From Schistosoma mansoni (lineage: Eukaryota > Platyhelminthes > Trematoda > Strigeidida > Schistosomatidae), in the NCBI RefSeq assembly GCF_000237925.1, contig NW_017386093.1, forward strand, positions 1 to 64,000: a DNA stretch of 64,000 bases, read 5' to 3'. The notes beneath the pieces are model-generated. The model was not told the DNA's origin and did no database searches. It saw only the letters and a list, made by a program, of their open reading frames with translations. Every line of letters starts with the position of its first letter. The first letter of the stretch is position 1. The position numbers and the translations under genes are program-made. This document shows positions 32,766-44,640 of the stretch, piece after piece.

Positions 32766-34109
32766 TGCGCAATACTTTCATTGGGATTTATTAGTATCTT
32801 CATATGACAAACAGACCACTACGAACGTGTCAAACGATAACTGTATGGTCAGTTATGGAAGGGCTGAGGTGATTACAATTATTTCATGTCAAATAACTAT
32901 GGAAAACTAACCAATGTGAATAAATGCAATTGAACATACGCATATGTATCTAGTTTTAATTCATATATTTATGTAACATGCCTAGTATGATACAATTTGA
33001 CTGTCCAAACCGAAGTCCGACTGGATTCGAATCGGTGACCAAATAATGACTGGAAATTGACTGACTAAACTATGAGACAATTATTCTATAGACAGTAAAG
33101 CAACTACACAAAAACCGAGTTCGAATTCATGCGAATAGCCGTCTTCTCCAAAATAGTTGATACCCTGACCGTTTGACCAAACTGAGACGTTATAAATATA
33201 CATGAATTGATGGTTAAAAGTTGTCTACTTTGATCATAAACCCACCGTGTTCCAATGAACGATTATAACAAAAGGAAAACCAGCGATTGTAGATCAAGGT
33301 GATGGTACAATAAACCTTTAACAGTCCTGTGTAAATACACCAGAAATATACAAAGAAATTTCCTAATATTATAACTCGTTCACTAAATGCTTGTACACTT
33401 GGAGTTGAGACATGTATTCCTAGTAGGAGGGTGTCAGTGTGATACTACTAAAGCTTGAATGCATAAATATCCATATTTTATTTGTCACTAATTAATACCA
33501 TTTACACCTCTTCATGCGATAATAAATACTATAACATTAAAACAGTGATTCACACAGCCTAGAGAAAAAGAAATCAGAACAAAAGATTACGAAACTATTT
33601 ATTTATTTATTTAAAAGAAATTGTACAAAGTAAGCGGTAAAACATAGAATTGAATAAAATTTCTAAAATACGAAAAAATATATGTGTATATATGGCAGGA
33701 CATTTTCTGTGAAGGCTACTGATATCACCCACTTATTTAAATCGAATTAGATGGAGAAGGGTTCCAAACAGAAACCTACCATGGTCGACAGTATTGTTCT
33801 AATCACCGAAACATTGAACCACCTATTATTGTACCAAGAACAATGATACTCACTAATCGTCTCAAAAGAAATAAATTAAACAAGATATTATTCCGAGACA
33901 AAGGTACAGCGCTTTAAATAATTAAGCTACCGGGGTCTACATGCAAGACTTCTAGGTGATCCATCAGTAATTAATCGAGATGCAAAATCGATTATATTTA
34001 AAAGAGCTATATCCATATGATTTTAGTAACAAATTATATAACTGCACATTATGTAGTTACTTCAGTTAGACAACCATTTTAAACCAGAAAGTATCGGAGA
34101 GCTATTTTC

Positions 34110-34205
34110 GCTTAGTAAAGAAGTCCTCAGCAGTGGATATCCACGACCACAGCAAGAAATGAACCCAACACCTTTCAGGACTCGAGTGGAGTACCCATCA
34201 TGGAG
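34110..34205 (-). mobile_element. SINE fragment
   Basis: Reverse fragment: AGTCCTCAGCAGTGGATATCCACGACC (complement of the SINE body before the hammerhead core) and TGAACCCAACACC (B-box complement). Confidence 0.45.
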
Positions 34206-34321
34206 ATCACTGAATTAGCGTCCAGTTCACATTCTTAAATCTAATTATACATAAGACTTGTAGTATTTATTCAAGCTACCATATCTGATATTATTCACAT
34301 TTCACAAGATCTCCTCAAATA

Positions 34322-34789
34322 AATAGAAACTACAAGTGGAAATACGTGCAAGACCTAGCAATGACAGTGGAAAAAGCTGCAAGGGAAGGAGATATGAGAC
34401 AACTATATGATAAAACGAAGAAACTGGTAGGGAAATATGGTAAAGCAGAGACCGGTCTAAGACAAAAAAGGCAAGTCAATCACCGAGATTCAGGAACAAC
34501 AAGACAGGTGGGTAGAGCACTTTGAAGAACTCTTGAAAAGATTAGCCCCACTGAACTCACCAGACATCGAAGCTAAACACACAGACATTCCTATAGATCT
34601 CATTCCACAACGGTCGAAGAAATCAACGTGGCCATCAGACAAATCAAGAGTGCAGAAGCAGCACGACCTGATAATATACCACGTGAAGCACTGAAGTCAG
34701 ACATAGAGGTAACTGCAAACATGCTCCACGTTCTATTCAAGAAGATTTGAGAAGAGGAACAAGTGCCAACGGACTGGAAAGAAGGATAC
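34322..34789 (+). mobile_element. RTE LINE (SR2-like) middle segment
   Basis: The plus-strand reading gives KYVQDLAMTVEKAAREGDMRQ, LVGKYGK, VEEINVAIRQIKSAEAARPDN, LKSDIEVTANMLHVLFKKI and EEEQVPTDWKEGY, the linker and RT start of the SR2-like family. It stops at GAAGGATAC, where the LTR fossil begins. The family reading resumes with HLIKIPKK at 24212. So this looks like the left half of the RTE copy whose right half is 24207-25545. Confidence 0.7.
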
Positions 34790-35237
34790 TGTTATATATT
34801 GTGGCCGAGTAGATGCCTAGCTAATGTGTGACGTGATAAGACCTCCAATCAGGGAGCAGCGAAATATCGATGGGAACAGTGACACACGAAACCGTACGAG
34901 CTGTCTAGAGTGCTAACCGGTCCTGCGATCTGCCTAGCCCAGCCAGTTAAGTCCAAAACACCAATAACAGCCTCTGTGGTATCAATCATTATTTACAAAC
35001 ATACTGGGTTTATATACCAACCAAACAGACCACATCGTACCATAAAATGGAAAATAACATTTCTACAATATTTAGCCACATGTGGCTGTGAATAGGGGGA
35101 AAGTAATCAATAAACTGATGATAACTCAAGAATCGTATAATAATAGTTCAAAGGTCAAAATAAAGCTAATGATAAGAGGAACACGAATATGATTAGGTTA
35201 GTTACAATAGGAAATATACGTATTACGTCGGCCAATA
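34790..35237 (-). mobile_element. LTR fossil inserted in RTE copy
   Basis: Read on the minus strand it is collinear with 21646-22135: the CCTAATCATATTC region, the CAGCCACATGTGGCT block, the GGTATATAAACC TATA box and the GGCTGGGCTAGGCAGATCGC block. It ends at ATATATAACA. A GATAC flank adjoins it at 34785-34789. About 0.45 kb is here; the missing end piece is at 24160-24206. It is broken by the RTE leader inserted at 35238. Confidence 0.55.
35225..35237 (+). repeat. 13-bp direct repeat, partner of 24147-24159
   Basis: ACGTCGGCCAATA immediately before the RTE leader (ACTCCGCCTGTAGC). It is identical to the 13-mer immediately after the 3' end of RTE copy B. Confidence 0.6.
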
Positions 35238-35377
35238 ACTCCGCCTGTAGCTCTTCTAGAGTTACTGCCGGTCCCAAGCCCGGGTAAAGGAGGAGGGTTG
35301 GGCATGGGGTTAGCGACCCCATCCCGTAGAAAAACTAACTCGCTAAAAAAACGCTAACCAGAAGAAATAATTCAAAC
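35238..35377 (+). mobile_element. RTE leader, third copy
   Basis: Same as the 5' leader of RTE copies A and B up to GAAATAATTCAAACCA, then it breaks off. Its start agrees to the base with that of copy A (13554). Confidence 0.75.
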
Positions 35378-35810
35378 CAAAGATGCTTACTCTCCGCCCC
35401 TTTTCTTTCTTCTGGTGATTGACTGGATTATGAAGCCCTCAACGTCTGAGGGGAAGCATGGGATACAAATGACAGCTCGGATGCAACTAGGCGACTTGGG
35501 CTTTGCAGATGACCTAGCTGTTCTATCCCACACACACCAACAAATGCAGATGAAGACAACTAGTGTAGCACTAACCTCTGAATAAGTAGGCCTCAACATA
35601 TACAAGGGGAAAGCGAAATCCTCAAATACAACACAGAGAGCACCAACGCAATCACACTTCATGGAGAAGCTCTAGAAGAGATGGAAGCCTTCACGTACTT
35701 AATCAATCAGTCATGCACAGACCAATTTGCGATACTACGGATCACCGTCGAACAATTAAGTGAATAGGATTCGTCACTATACATAAACTTCCTTGACTCA
35801 GAGGCGTTGA
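35378..35810 (+). mobile_element. RTE RT fragments joined to the leader
   Basis: 35378-35706 equals 24641-24969 of the older RTE copy with no difference that I can see over 329 bases. 35707-35810 then resembles an earlier RT stretch of the same copy (24380-24480: ATGCACAGACC, ACTACGGATCACCGTCGAACAA) but with several differences. The order is therefore scrambled relative to a normal element. Confidence 0.7.
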
Positions 35811-36805
35811 AATTGAATGAAAACTTTAGACGACAGGGTTTTGAAAAAGTATCACGATTTATTTGTTCTAGAATTATCTTTTACGAATAAAGAGCCTTTG
35901 TTTTTCATAGACTGAATTTCAATTTTGATTCTGATGATATCAACTTTGGTTCATACAACGGGACTGTGGCAGTAGTATCATTTCTGGCCTTCATGCTTCA
36001 TATACTAATCAAAGGTTATTATGTAAACCTGTACCTGCCAAATGATATCACCTACATAGGCAGATCCGACTGTCCATAAAGTCCTTCAGTATATAACAAA
36101 CAGTGCTTTCCACCGATTGTCTCCTACTAAAACAATAATAACGTCTACGAAAAGCACCATTGAATTATTAACCAGAACATTGTTCATCTCACCGTGTAAT
36201 ATTAATCAGTAGTCAAGAGAGTAATCACTATTTATTGGAAAATTATCTACTAAAACAAATGAAATGCAATATTAAAGACACGAAAAATACACTTTTTAAA
36301 ACAAAACTAGATAATGAGAGAGGAAACGTTAAACAAAAGACTACTAAAGCAATCATTTCGCCAAAAAAAACATTACCATAGATTCAGCATAAACTATTGG
36401 GAAAATCACTTTTTAAAAAATGTTGAATCATAGGGTATAGACATGACGAAATATTTAAACGATGAGCAAACGAATCATCATCTAAATATTACGAAAAGGT
36501 TGACAGCGGCGACAGGTTTATCAGAGTGGGATGATGATGTTTTATCTAAATGATTGAACAGGATGGATGCAGTAATCATTCACTGACGGGAACAATAATA
36601 ATATACGCGAGAATTTATAATAGTAATAACAATAAGAATCAATGTTGACTGGGGGAGGGCAAGGTTCGTTTAATTACCATGATCACATCCGTTTCTAGGT
36701 TCAAAAGACTAAGAATGACAATCATCAGTGTTATGTTTAACTAATAATCATGAATGAGTGATACAGCCAAGGTAGAAAAACAACAGATTTGTAAGATAAG
36801 ATGTT

Positions 36806-36895
36806 TTATGTGATGACATTTGGAGCTATTCGACCAGTGATTTTAGTTACACCGCATAATTCCAATGCTAATTCAATATGCGATTTCAGATATTC
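36806..36895 (-). CDS. PGM1: phosphoglucomutase, last exon
   Basis: 30 codons after an acceptor (AG at 36897-36896). They read EYLKSHIELALELCGVTK, then ITGRIAPNVIT and TAA (36806-36808). The C-terminus of PGM1-type enzymes is ...RTGRTAPTVIT, so TGR-AP-VIT is diagnostic. Phase 0 joins it to exon 38865-38999, which ends in a complete Gln codon. This part belongs to domain 4, which closes over the substrate phosphate. It is the family's normal end, with no truncation. Confidence 0.85.
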   Translation of the reverse strand, partial: EYLKSHIELALELCGVTKITGRIAPNVIT

Positions 36896-37174
36896 CTTTA
36901 TAAGAAAAAATTAAAATGAATGCAAGATGGGTTAAATCTTATCACCATTATTATGATTGAATACAACAAACAACAATAATAAACAGTATTTGCAAAAAAT
37001 GTATGAAAAACTAACAGGTAAACGCTTAAAGATCAATACTACTATTATGAGTTAGAGTATCTAGAACAATAATAACATCGTACAGTTGAAAGGTTCTTAT
37101 GAAGATAAATAGGATTTCTCTTCAACATCACAGTTCAGACATGTTGGGATTAAAAAGAGTTGCCATCGATAGCG

Positions 37175-37360
37175 CGGTGTTGCAAATTGATTGAATTCGA
37201 AATCGTATCATTGGGCACCGGCCTGGCGGGGTTATAACAGTTAGGCCTTTATTGCAAGAACTGGAGGTGTTGGGGTCCGGTTGCTGGTGGAGTTGTGGAT
37301 GCACAACGCTGGGGAGTTACATACTAGGAGGAAATTACTGTACAGCACTATACTAACGGA
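37175..37360 (+). mobile_element. SINE copy, degenerate
   Basis: GTTATAACAGTTAGGCC and GGGGTCCGGTT replace the A and B boxes. GTGGATGCACAACGCTGGGGAGTTACATACTAGGAGGAAA is an eroded hammerhead. Confidence 0.45.
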
Positions 37361-37902
37361 GATCAACCTGAGATGAATAAATCGTTGCATCAACTTGATT
37401 ATAAACAGCTAAATCTACCATCAATCATCACCATGATGACGAAATATTCACCTACTGAAATGCACTTTTGGGTTACTGACAAGTCAACAATTGCTACTAT
37501 ATTCTTGAGTTTATATTGATTATGTAGTACTGCTTATGTAATACTAGTATCCTTCATTACGCCATCTGTTAAATGTAATAAAAGATAGTTATGCGTTGGG
37601 TTAGCAGTTGTCAGCTCGTTGCAGCGCCCTGACTCATAATAGGATCTAGAACACGTACTATGAATACCAGGATGTAATTCAAGTAAAGGATTGAAAGCGA
37701 AGCTTACTTTAGAATGACTTAAAAAATATGGTTACGGTCGTTCAGGGAGTATCAGTAATCAACCTGTCTTGGCAGAGGGATATACGTAGGATACGACTAA
37801 GACATCTCGTAATTGTCAACTATATACATAAGTTTGATCCAGTTCAACTGTTTGTACATAGGACAGTTATTTGGATGTGCATCTGAGTAGCTCATTAGTA
37901 TG

Positions 37903-38170
37903 TGGTGTACACTAATCATATCTATATAAGTAGTATATAACGCTAGTCAAGAATAGAATGTCTGACAGCAGAAGGTCGAGAAGGAAAGGACGGGAACAGA
38001 AAGCAATTGGTATGAAATGAACGAACAGTGAAGTCTGAGACGATTGATTGACATTTTGAAAGTTAAGTATTTACTGTATGATTCTTAGATCTTACTAAGA
38101 GATTCTGTAATTTTTTGTTCACATACATTCGATTGTCCCCACTTGTGTTCTCGTTCACTACAGTATATTA
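37903..38170 (+). repeat. dispersed palindromic repeat, copy 3
   Basis: It starts TGTGGTGTACACTAATCATA, has a degenerate palindrome and AGAATGTCTGACAGCAGAAGG, and ends GTTCTCGTTCACTACAGT. It corresponds in order to 1715-1985 and 39389-39670. Confidence 0.5.
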
Positions 38171-38864
38171 GTGGATGAAATGTTACATCCATACAAAGCA
38201 CAATAATGAATATCTGAGAGAAAAGCCTTCAAACTACATAAGAAACAAAAAATAGTGAGTATAGTTCAATATGCAGAGGTCATTAAGGTCAAGGTTTTCA
38301 GTCTGATCTTAGCATAGAAAAGAAGAGAACAGTGAATCTTATCCAGTAATATTAGTGAAAATAGATATCACAACACAATTTTACCTATTAAGTAGTTTAT
38401 TTCAATCCCATTAAATTATTCTCAATCACACGTATTATAACTAGTATTAGTAATAACAATGATCATAAGAATTGCGACACTGTTCCATTAATTTATATCA
38501 TTGAGATTTTCACGCATAAATACGCACCAATCTCAATGATTCTGTCTAATTTTGGTTACTGATTGGTGTATAGTGGACTCTACTTATAAACGATTGAGGC
38601 TTTTTTTAATATGACGAAGTGAATGGAAGCTCATCGGTGGGGTCATGAATGTGCAACGACATTGAGTCCTATATTAGGACAAAATGACTGTCTACTGATT
38701 CTTGGTTTCAAATAGTTATCGAACACAAATCAGTCCGTGATAGTGAACTATAAAAGTATACATAGCTAGACAGTGTGTATATTACCACAAATACTTTGAT
38801 ACACATGCAATGTTGTGTAACATCATGAAAACACTTATAACTCCCTCTGAAAAAACTGACTAAC

Positions 38865-38999
38865 CTGTGAAGCAATTGTATATTTAGCCGGATCTGATTC
38901 ATAAGTGTCAACATACACTCGAAGTGTTGCACCACTACTGCCTGTACCACTTAAACGATACACAAATCGTGTTCCATCATTAAAAATGAAGCGAAAACC
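38865..38999 (-). CDS. PGM1: phosphoglucomutase, penultimate exon found
   Basis: 45 codons: GFRFIFNDGTRFVYRLSGTG, then SSGATLRVYVDTYESDPAKYTIASQ. The RLSGTGSSGAT motif is the phosphate-binding loop of domain 4. Acceptor AG at 39001-39000, donor CAG/GTTAG at 38864-38863; phase 0 at both ends. Human PGM1 has [25 protein letters not shown] at this point. The upstream exon expected to carry YDYE...DPVDGS...NQ was not found. Confidence 0.9.
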
Positions 39000-39388
39000 C
39001 TTTTTCAAAAATAAAGAAAGGAAACGACAATAAGACCATGGGACTCATACAACATACGAGGGATCATGTTTGTTGAAGTGAGAATATGGAAACAAGGATT
39101 AATATGTGGAAAATGTCAAATAAGCACCACTTGAATGGAACGAGGAATAAGTGGTTAAGGCCCTTGACCTCTAACCAATAAGTCACAAGTTTGAACTCTG
39201 CGCACCTACTTAGGTTTAGGCAACTGAATGGGATAAAGTAGCCCTCAAACTTAGAGTAATGACTGATACTCAAGTACCATATGAATGGGTTAATCAAATA
39301 ATTATAGTTATAAAAGTGACGGACAAATCACGCATAATTTTGAACAAGTATTGAATAACTCTGAACTCCGCTACTTCAATCACTGTGT

Positions 39389-39670
39389 GGTGTATGCTAC
39401 TTATGTCTGTCGACATAAGTAATATGTAACACCAATCAGAAGTGGGATGCCTGGCAGCAAAAGGTTGGGAAGATATGATTGAACGGAAATTTAAACAGAG
39501 AGTACCTGTAATAACAATAGGAATGAAGGGACGATAAAGTTTGTAAGAGACAATTGGAAGGTGTTCAAATGGAGTATTTAATGTATGGTTTTCGTATTTT
39601 ACGAAAACATTTTGTAGTTTTTTTACTAACAAATAAATTGGTCTTTCTCACCTAAGTGTTTGCTCACTAC
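39389..39670 (+). repeat. dispersed palindromic repeat, copy 4
   Basis: The best copy for the palindrome: CTACTTATGTC..GACATAAGTAA, then TGTAACACCAATCAGAAGTGG, a variable middle, and ATTTAATGTATGGTTTTCGTA. It ends AAGTGTTTGCTCACTACA. Confidence 0.6.
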
Positions 39671-39764
39671 AACCGTATACCATTACCAGTATCATTACCT
39701 CGTGGTAATGGTACGGTTAAACGATTCTAAGTCGCAACATCACAGACTGACTTTAGGGTAGACA

Positions 39765-39865
39765 ATCAGTAGAAGCCAAGTGGACTGGTTTGTGGATGGG
39801 CACTGCTGAGGGATTCCATGCTGAGACGAAACGGCTCCCTAGTGTTGCCTGGTTTTCAGTGATTT
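39765..39865 (+). mobile_element. SINE 3' half with hammerhead remnant
   Basis: GTGGATGGGCACTGCTGAGGGA, stem II sequence, GACGAAACGGCTCCC and the TAGTGTTGCCTGGTTTTC tail. CTGAGGGA departs from the CUGANGA core at one position and the cleavage triplet is altered; it is probably inactive. Confidence 0.55.
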
Positions 39866-40925
39866 TCTAACTAAGATCAGTTCATGATGTAAAATAAGAA
39901 AACTAAGTAATAAACTATTTGTATATCACTGGTCTGAAACCAATAAGCTCTATAAACAAATATCTTCTGACTTAGAATTTAAATATATATCCCAAAGCTT
40001 TATACTGTTTATGCTTAAATCATCATCATGAAGACCACAGAGAAAAAGTGACATGAAAGTGTTCAATAGGCAGATATGAAGTATTCATAGAGTAGGAATC
40101 TTTCAATACCCTTATATACCGTACGCCCCACTACTCTTACATATAGTGAGAGTGCAAATAATGTTGTGAAATTAGTTAGCGTATTTATTAGATAGACAGT
40201 ACAGATCAACCGATTTTGTTGTGACAGGCAGTGTCCGAAATCTGATACTGATAAACGGTGTGCTATGCGCTGACCCCCCAAATGACTGCTCGAGAGCAAA
40301 TACAGGATTGGGTGAGAAAGTATATTGAGCTACTGAATAAAACGTACAAGTACTCATTCATATATATGCCACTCTAGCCCTTAAGAAATTGATCTATTTC
40401 TCAACCAATGAAGTGCACTTGACCTTTAGGTCACTTATGATTGCCATTGATTGACCTTCTCATTGAGCTACCTCTGATTGGCTAGCCATTTCATAGATCC
40501 GATATTGCTTCGTGGGAGAGTCACAAATCCCAACCCGCAGAATGTATAACAACTGAGAAACTAAACAGTCATAAAATGGTAGCAGCTATAATTTATTAGT
40601 GATAATAAACCTTTCATGGAAGGTTAAGTTTACAAAATAGTAATACCCAGAGTTTTTTACTCTCAGTTTGTTAATGTGAGATATGATATTTATATTAACC
40701 AGGATACATTAATATAAAGGGTTATAATTGGCTTGTGATTTTATTTGGTATTTGACACATGATAAGTGTATTGTTTTAGTTTGATCGGACGAGTTAATAA
40801 TTAAAAATCCCCGTTATGACTGACATTATCCACGTTTTTAATGTTTATTGAACACATTACATCCTGCTAATTTATAAAGCGTGATTTTTACCACAGATTT
40901 CAATTGAGGCCCAAAATTCGACATT

Positions 40926-40929
<4 letters not shown>

Positions 40930-40985
<56 letters not shown>
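40930..40985. repeat. (AT)n microsatellite
   Basis: A perfect AT dinucleotide tract of about 55 bases inside a phosphoglucomutase intron. Confidence 0.9.
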
Positions 40986-40988
<3 letters not shown>

Positions 40989-41007
40989 CTATAGATAGAA
41001 AATGACC

Positions 41008-41056
41008 TATATAATTGCGACTATTTAAACAATATAATTGCGACTATTTAAACAGT
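41008..41056 (+). repeat. short tandem duplication
   Basis: ATATAATTGCGACTATTTAA occurs twice in direct tandem. Confidence 0.8.
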
Positions 41057-41569
41057 CAACTGTAAATAAATAAATAGCCATTTTGTTCATTGAACAAATA
41101 AGGTTATGTGAAAATGCATGAAAATAAGTTTTATTCATCAACAAATTGAAATGAATAATCTGATGATTATTGTTATCATCACGATACTAAAAAAACAAAG
41201 CCTTACAGATAGATATATTAAATCAAGGAAGCATAATACATAATCACTGAAAATAAATATACCCATAGTTGAATTGAACACACGTGTGAAAGAAATAAGA
41301 TGGACAATCATGTTGACTTATTGTTGGAGGCATACATTTAGGAGTTATGGCAAAAATATGAATTTAATTCGTAAGTTTTTGCAGCGTACCGCATATATTA
41401 AGAACTGAAATTGATCAGTCACCTTTGTGATAGGTGGATCCTAAATGGTATCGAAGCAGACCGCTCAGAATATACATATACCAAAAGTGACTGATGAATT
41501 TCAGTAGTTAGTATCAAGGGGAAGGTGTAAACATTCAATTCATTTCCGTTGCAAAAATGAGTGACCATA

Positions 41570-41720
41570 TGGGCTAAGTAGCTCAAAAAATAACGCATCG
41601 GGCATTTAAGCAAAAGGTACTGTTTTCGCGTTCCGATGTGAACATCAACAATGTGATACAGGTACATCTAACTGATGAGTCCCAGGTGTGGAAAAATGCA
41701 GTGTTAGCTAGTGTCCAACA
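41570..41720 (+). mobile_element. Sm-alpha-type SINE copy
   Basis: GGGCTAAGTAGCTC, AAAATAACGCATCGGGCAT, then CAGGTACATCTAACTGATGA and GCAGTGTTAGCTAGTGTCCA. The core box CTGATGA is kept; GAAA and the cleavage triplet are eroded. Confidence 0.55.
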
Positions 41721-42714
41721 TAATTAAAAAAAATAAGAATCGTAGAAATATTTGCATTATGAACTATTTTGTTATATTCAACAAAATTATTTATCTTCAG
41801 TGGGTTGATTGACTAGAGATATTTTTCCAAGATATAACCATAGCAGAAAGACTGGCTGTACAGATAAGCAAGATGATATGAACAATTAGAAACCTAACAA
41901 CTGTACACCCAGTTGGTAGGTTGCTACACTTCATGTCAGAAGGAAGAGGAAATCAACTATTAGAGAAACTTTACACAAAATTGTGGAATAAGAATAGAAT
42001 AACAGCGTATTGAATGTTTCAAGTACGAAGGAAAATGGTTCTGCAACCGACTAAACAGCACATGACTATAAGATCTAAAAATTCAGAGTGCGGCTTTGTA
42101 GGATAGCGCTGTTTTAATTCAACACCTATTATATCATGGTTCGTTCCCCAAGGAAGTATTTATAACCACTCTTAATCGACAGCAACCAACTTATCACATG
42201 ATGTCTTGTTTACCCAAAGCTGCTTACTTGATAGTTTCATCATATCTAAACTATTTGATAGGGATTGTTGGTTAGATGCCTATAGCACCATGTTTGATTT
42301 AACTAGTCATATTTGACGGCTACATTAGAGAATACAAGGAGGGTGTAGCAGAACATCAGTTTATAACGTAATATCAAACCTCTGATTGAGGTTAACAATG
42401 GAGTCAAGCTGTACTGATAGATTTCCACACATGCCAAAACTTGAAATAGTCTAACATACGATTGATATGCCAAGTTAGAGTACCGCCAAATAGTACACCG
42501 ACATAATGATTTTGCATTTCTTCATTACAAAATGTACATCTGATGGTTTTAATTAAAACAAGAATAAATACTCTTTTAAAGTCATCTTGAACTTAACACC
42601 ACAATGTTGTATGATAACCGTACATTAATGAGTACGTGAGTTATCCTCAAAAGTCTTATGTTATAAAAGTTGAGTGAGAAATATGGCTGTCTGTAATCAA
42701 GACTGCTTTTACTG

Positions 42715-42905
42715 AGGCTTATATAAAATTAGCCCCTGAATGCTTTAGCACACTCGAGGGTGAAGCGAGTCTGTTCTCCCTCTCAAAATGCTCTCATACG
42801 GTCACCAACTTCTCGCGGCGAGTATTGTTTGTGAAATGTCCGGCTCTTATACCGAGTTAGTGAGTACGGAGGATCCATTTAGGGAGTTGGAAAACGCTGA
42901 TTTTA
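42715..42905 (+). repeat. retroposon fragment (family of 58975-59830)
   Basis: It contains CTCCCTCTCAAAATGCTCTCA, TCTCGCGGCGAG, TGTCCGGCTCTTATACCGAG and GGAGTTGGAAAACGCTGATT, all in the order seen at 59335-59525. Confidence 0.65.
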
Positions 42906-43075
42906 AACCAAAAGTGACGGCGAAGTTGTAACAGTCGTCAGACGGGGTGAAGAGTTTCAGTACATTGAAACCACGAGGTAGGTAGAAAATTTGTTGACCC
43001 AACGAGAAGATACTTTGGGTTGTAGAATACTTCGCGACATGAAAAGTGATGACCGAAGGGTATGTAAACGTAATA
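42905..43075 (+). repeat. repeat, inverted partner of 45960-46125
   Basis: GACGGGGTGAAGAGTTTCAGTACATTGAAACCACGAGGTAGG-type sequence whose reverse complement lies at 46010-46100 (CTACCTACTTCGTGGTTTCA, ACTCTTCACCCCG). The pair flanks phosphoglucomutase exons 43157-43411 and 44999-45347. Confidence 0.55.
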
Positions 43076-43155
43076 GGTAAACGCTTTGTAATTTCTTACG
43101 ATAAACAGTTATCCTTCCCTTGGTCTTGATCTAAACTACTATTGAAAGTAACCTA

Positions 43156-43476
<321 letters not shown>

Positions 43477-43559
43477 TCATTAATACTGGGAAAATTTATA
43501 CAGCAAAATAATACACTGACTATTATTTTGAATATTGCCACACAGTAGAACCCAGCATG

Positions 43560-43720
43560 TGCACTACATCCCATATGGGACTCATCACATGGATGAGTCA
43601 TTATGAGAATCGAAACTAGTATCTATCATTTCAAATACCAATGTGTCATTATACGGTCACTAGTTTAAGTCACTGGACAGCGGGTATACTTGTAGTGTCT
43701 AGTACTATGTCAAAACGAAA
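43560..43720 (-). mobile_element. Sm-alpha-type SINE copy, degenerate
   Basis: Reverse copy: CCCATATGGGACTCATCACATGGATG keeps the complement of stem II, the core and stem I. The tRNA-like head is eroded. Confidence 0.45.
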
Positions 43721-43899
43721 TGTGTTATTCTAGCTTCCAAACAGACCAGTTTATTCATTCTTCTTGAGTCACGTTTTGATCTTGTCAATTATTCGCTTAC
43801 TAACCTTGAGTGTTTTTATATAAGCGTATGTGTGCGTATTGCTTATTCTGCACATCACATGTCTGTAGCTTATTTTCGTCTGGCTATGAATATGAAGTC

Positions 43900-44250
43900 A
43901 TGCTTTATCAAAACCCTCTTTGTGTTCTGCCAAGTTCTAATCTTCTGAATTTTTCATGTCCCCTTCTTTTTTCTCTTTCCAAATTTATTTCACTGGATTA
44001 TACACTTTGCATAACATCTTCAAACCCTAATCTTTCCGACTACTACTTATACGCTTACTACTTCTACCACTATGGGATTTGAATCGACAGCTGCATCTGT
44101 GTGCTGTGTTATGACAACCCGAACTGATGTACGTACATACGAAGTTCTACGTTGTGACTGACTTATCAAAACGAGTTGGCTCACTCGTCTTCTCCGTTTC
44201 GTTTCGTTTTCCATCATTCCAACGACGATCTCTGCTTCGCATCGCTTTCT
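43900..44250 (+). repeat. dispersed repeat, probably LINE 3' flank
   Basis: It contains a GTGCTGTGTTATG..AACCCGAACTGATGTACGT block with relatives at 55365-55430, 63270-63345 and, inverted, near 7390-7440. In some places it lies next to RTE 3' ends. A short plus-strand frame here shows no homology. Confidence 0.4.
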
Positions 44251-44449
44251 CATATATATGTACGTGCTTAAAGTTTATTAACTGATTCGACTCTTGGTTA
44301 GGCTCTGTATTCTTTCGCTCACGCGCATTAGCTTTTTTGCACGAATTCGCTTGGTGTGCCTGGGGCTTAGTGATCTGTACTATTCAATAATAAACTGTAG
44401 TAGGCGCTTTATGCTCTCTTCTGAATTCCTACAACAATGAGGCTTATTA

Positions 44450-44640
44450 AGTGACGGTTATCAGGGCGATTAGTGTACGAAGCCTTGGAAATTGTCTCGA
44501 AGCTAATACGCTTACATACATTTTTTGCTGTCAGGTAGTTGGAATTCATCAGCAGGAAGTCCATAATCCAAGTTTTTTTTACTTGCTGGGGCTCATCAGT
44601 AAGGAGTACCAGCCTTATTGTCAACAACTACCCCTAAGCA
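44450..44640 (+). repeat. dispersed repeat, inverted partner of 61925-62060
   Basis: TATCAGGGCGATTAGTGTACGAAGCC, GGAAATTGTCTCGAAGCTAA: the same words occur in reverse near 61960-62030. No coding sequence; class unknown. Confidence 0.45.

Larger units (their letters stand above)
31730..36805. other. intergenic/5' region between two minus-strand genes
   Basis: It separates the phosphoglucomutase stop (36806) from the first ADISSP-like exon seen. It holds three SINE copies and the nested RTE/LTR/RTE mosaic at 34322-35810. The promoter and first exon of the ADISSP-like gene are expected here but were not identified. Confidence 0.4.
36896..38864 (-). other. phosphoglucomutase last intron
   Basis: A 1.97-kb intron carrying a degenerate SINE (about 37175-37360), a palindromic repeat copy (37903-38170) and a SINE-like remnant near 38580-38715. 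Confidence 0.6.

Noticed and set aside
43810-44082. Plus-strand hydrophobic 90-codon frame
   Set aside because: It lies in a dispersed repeat inside a phosphoglucomutase intron, with no gene context.
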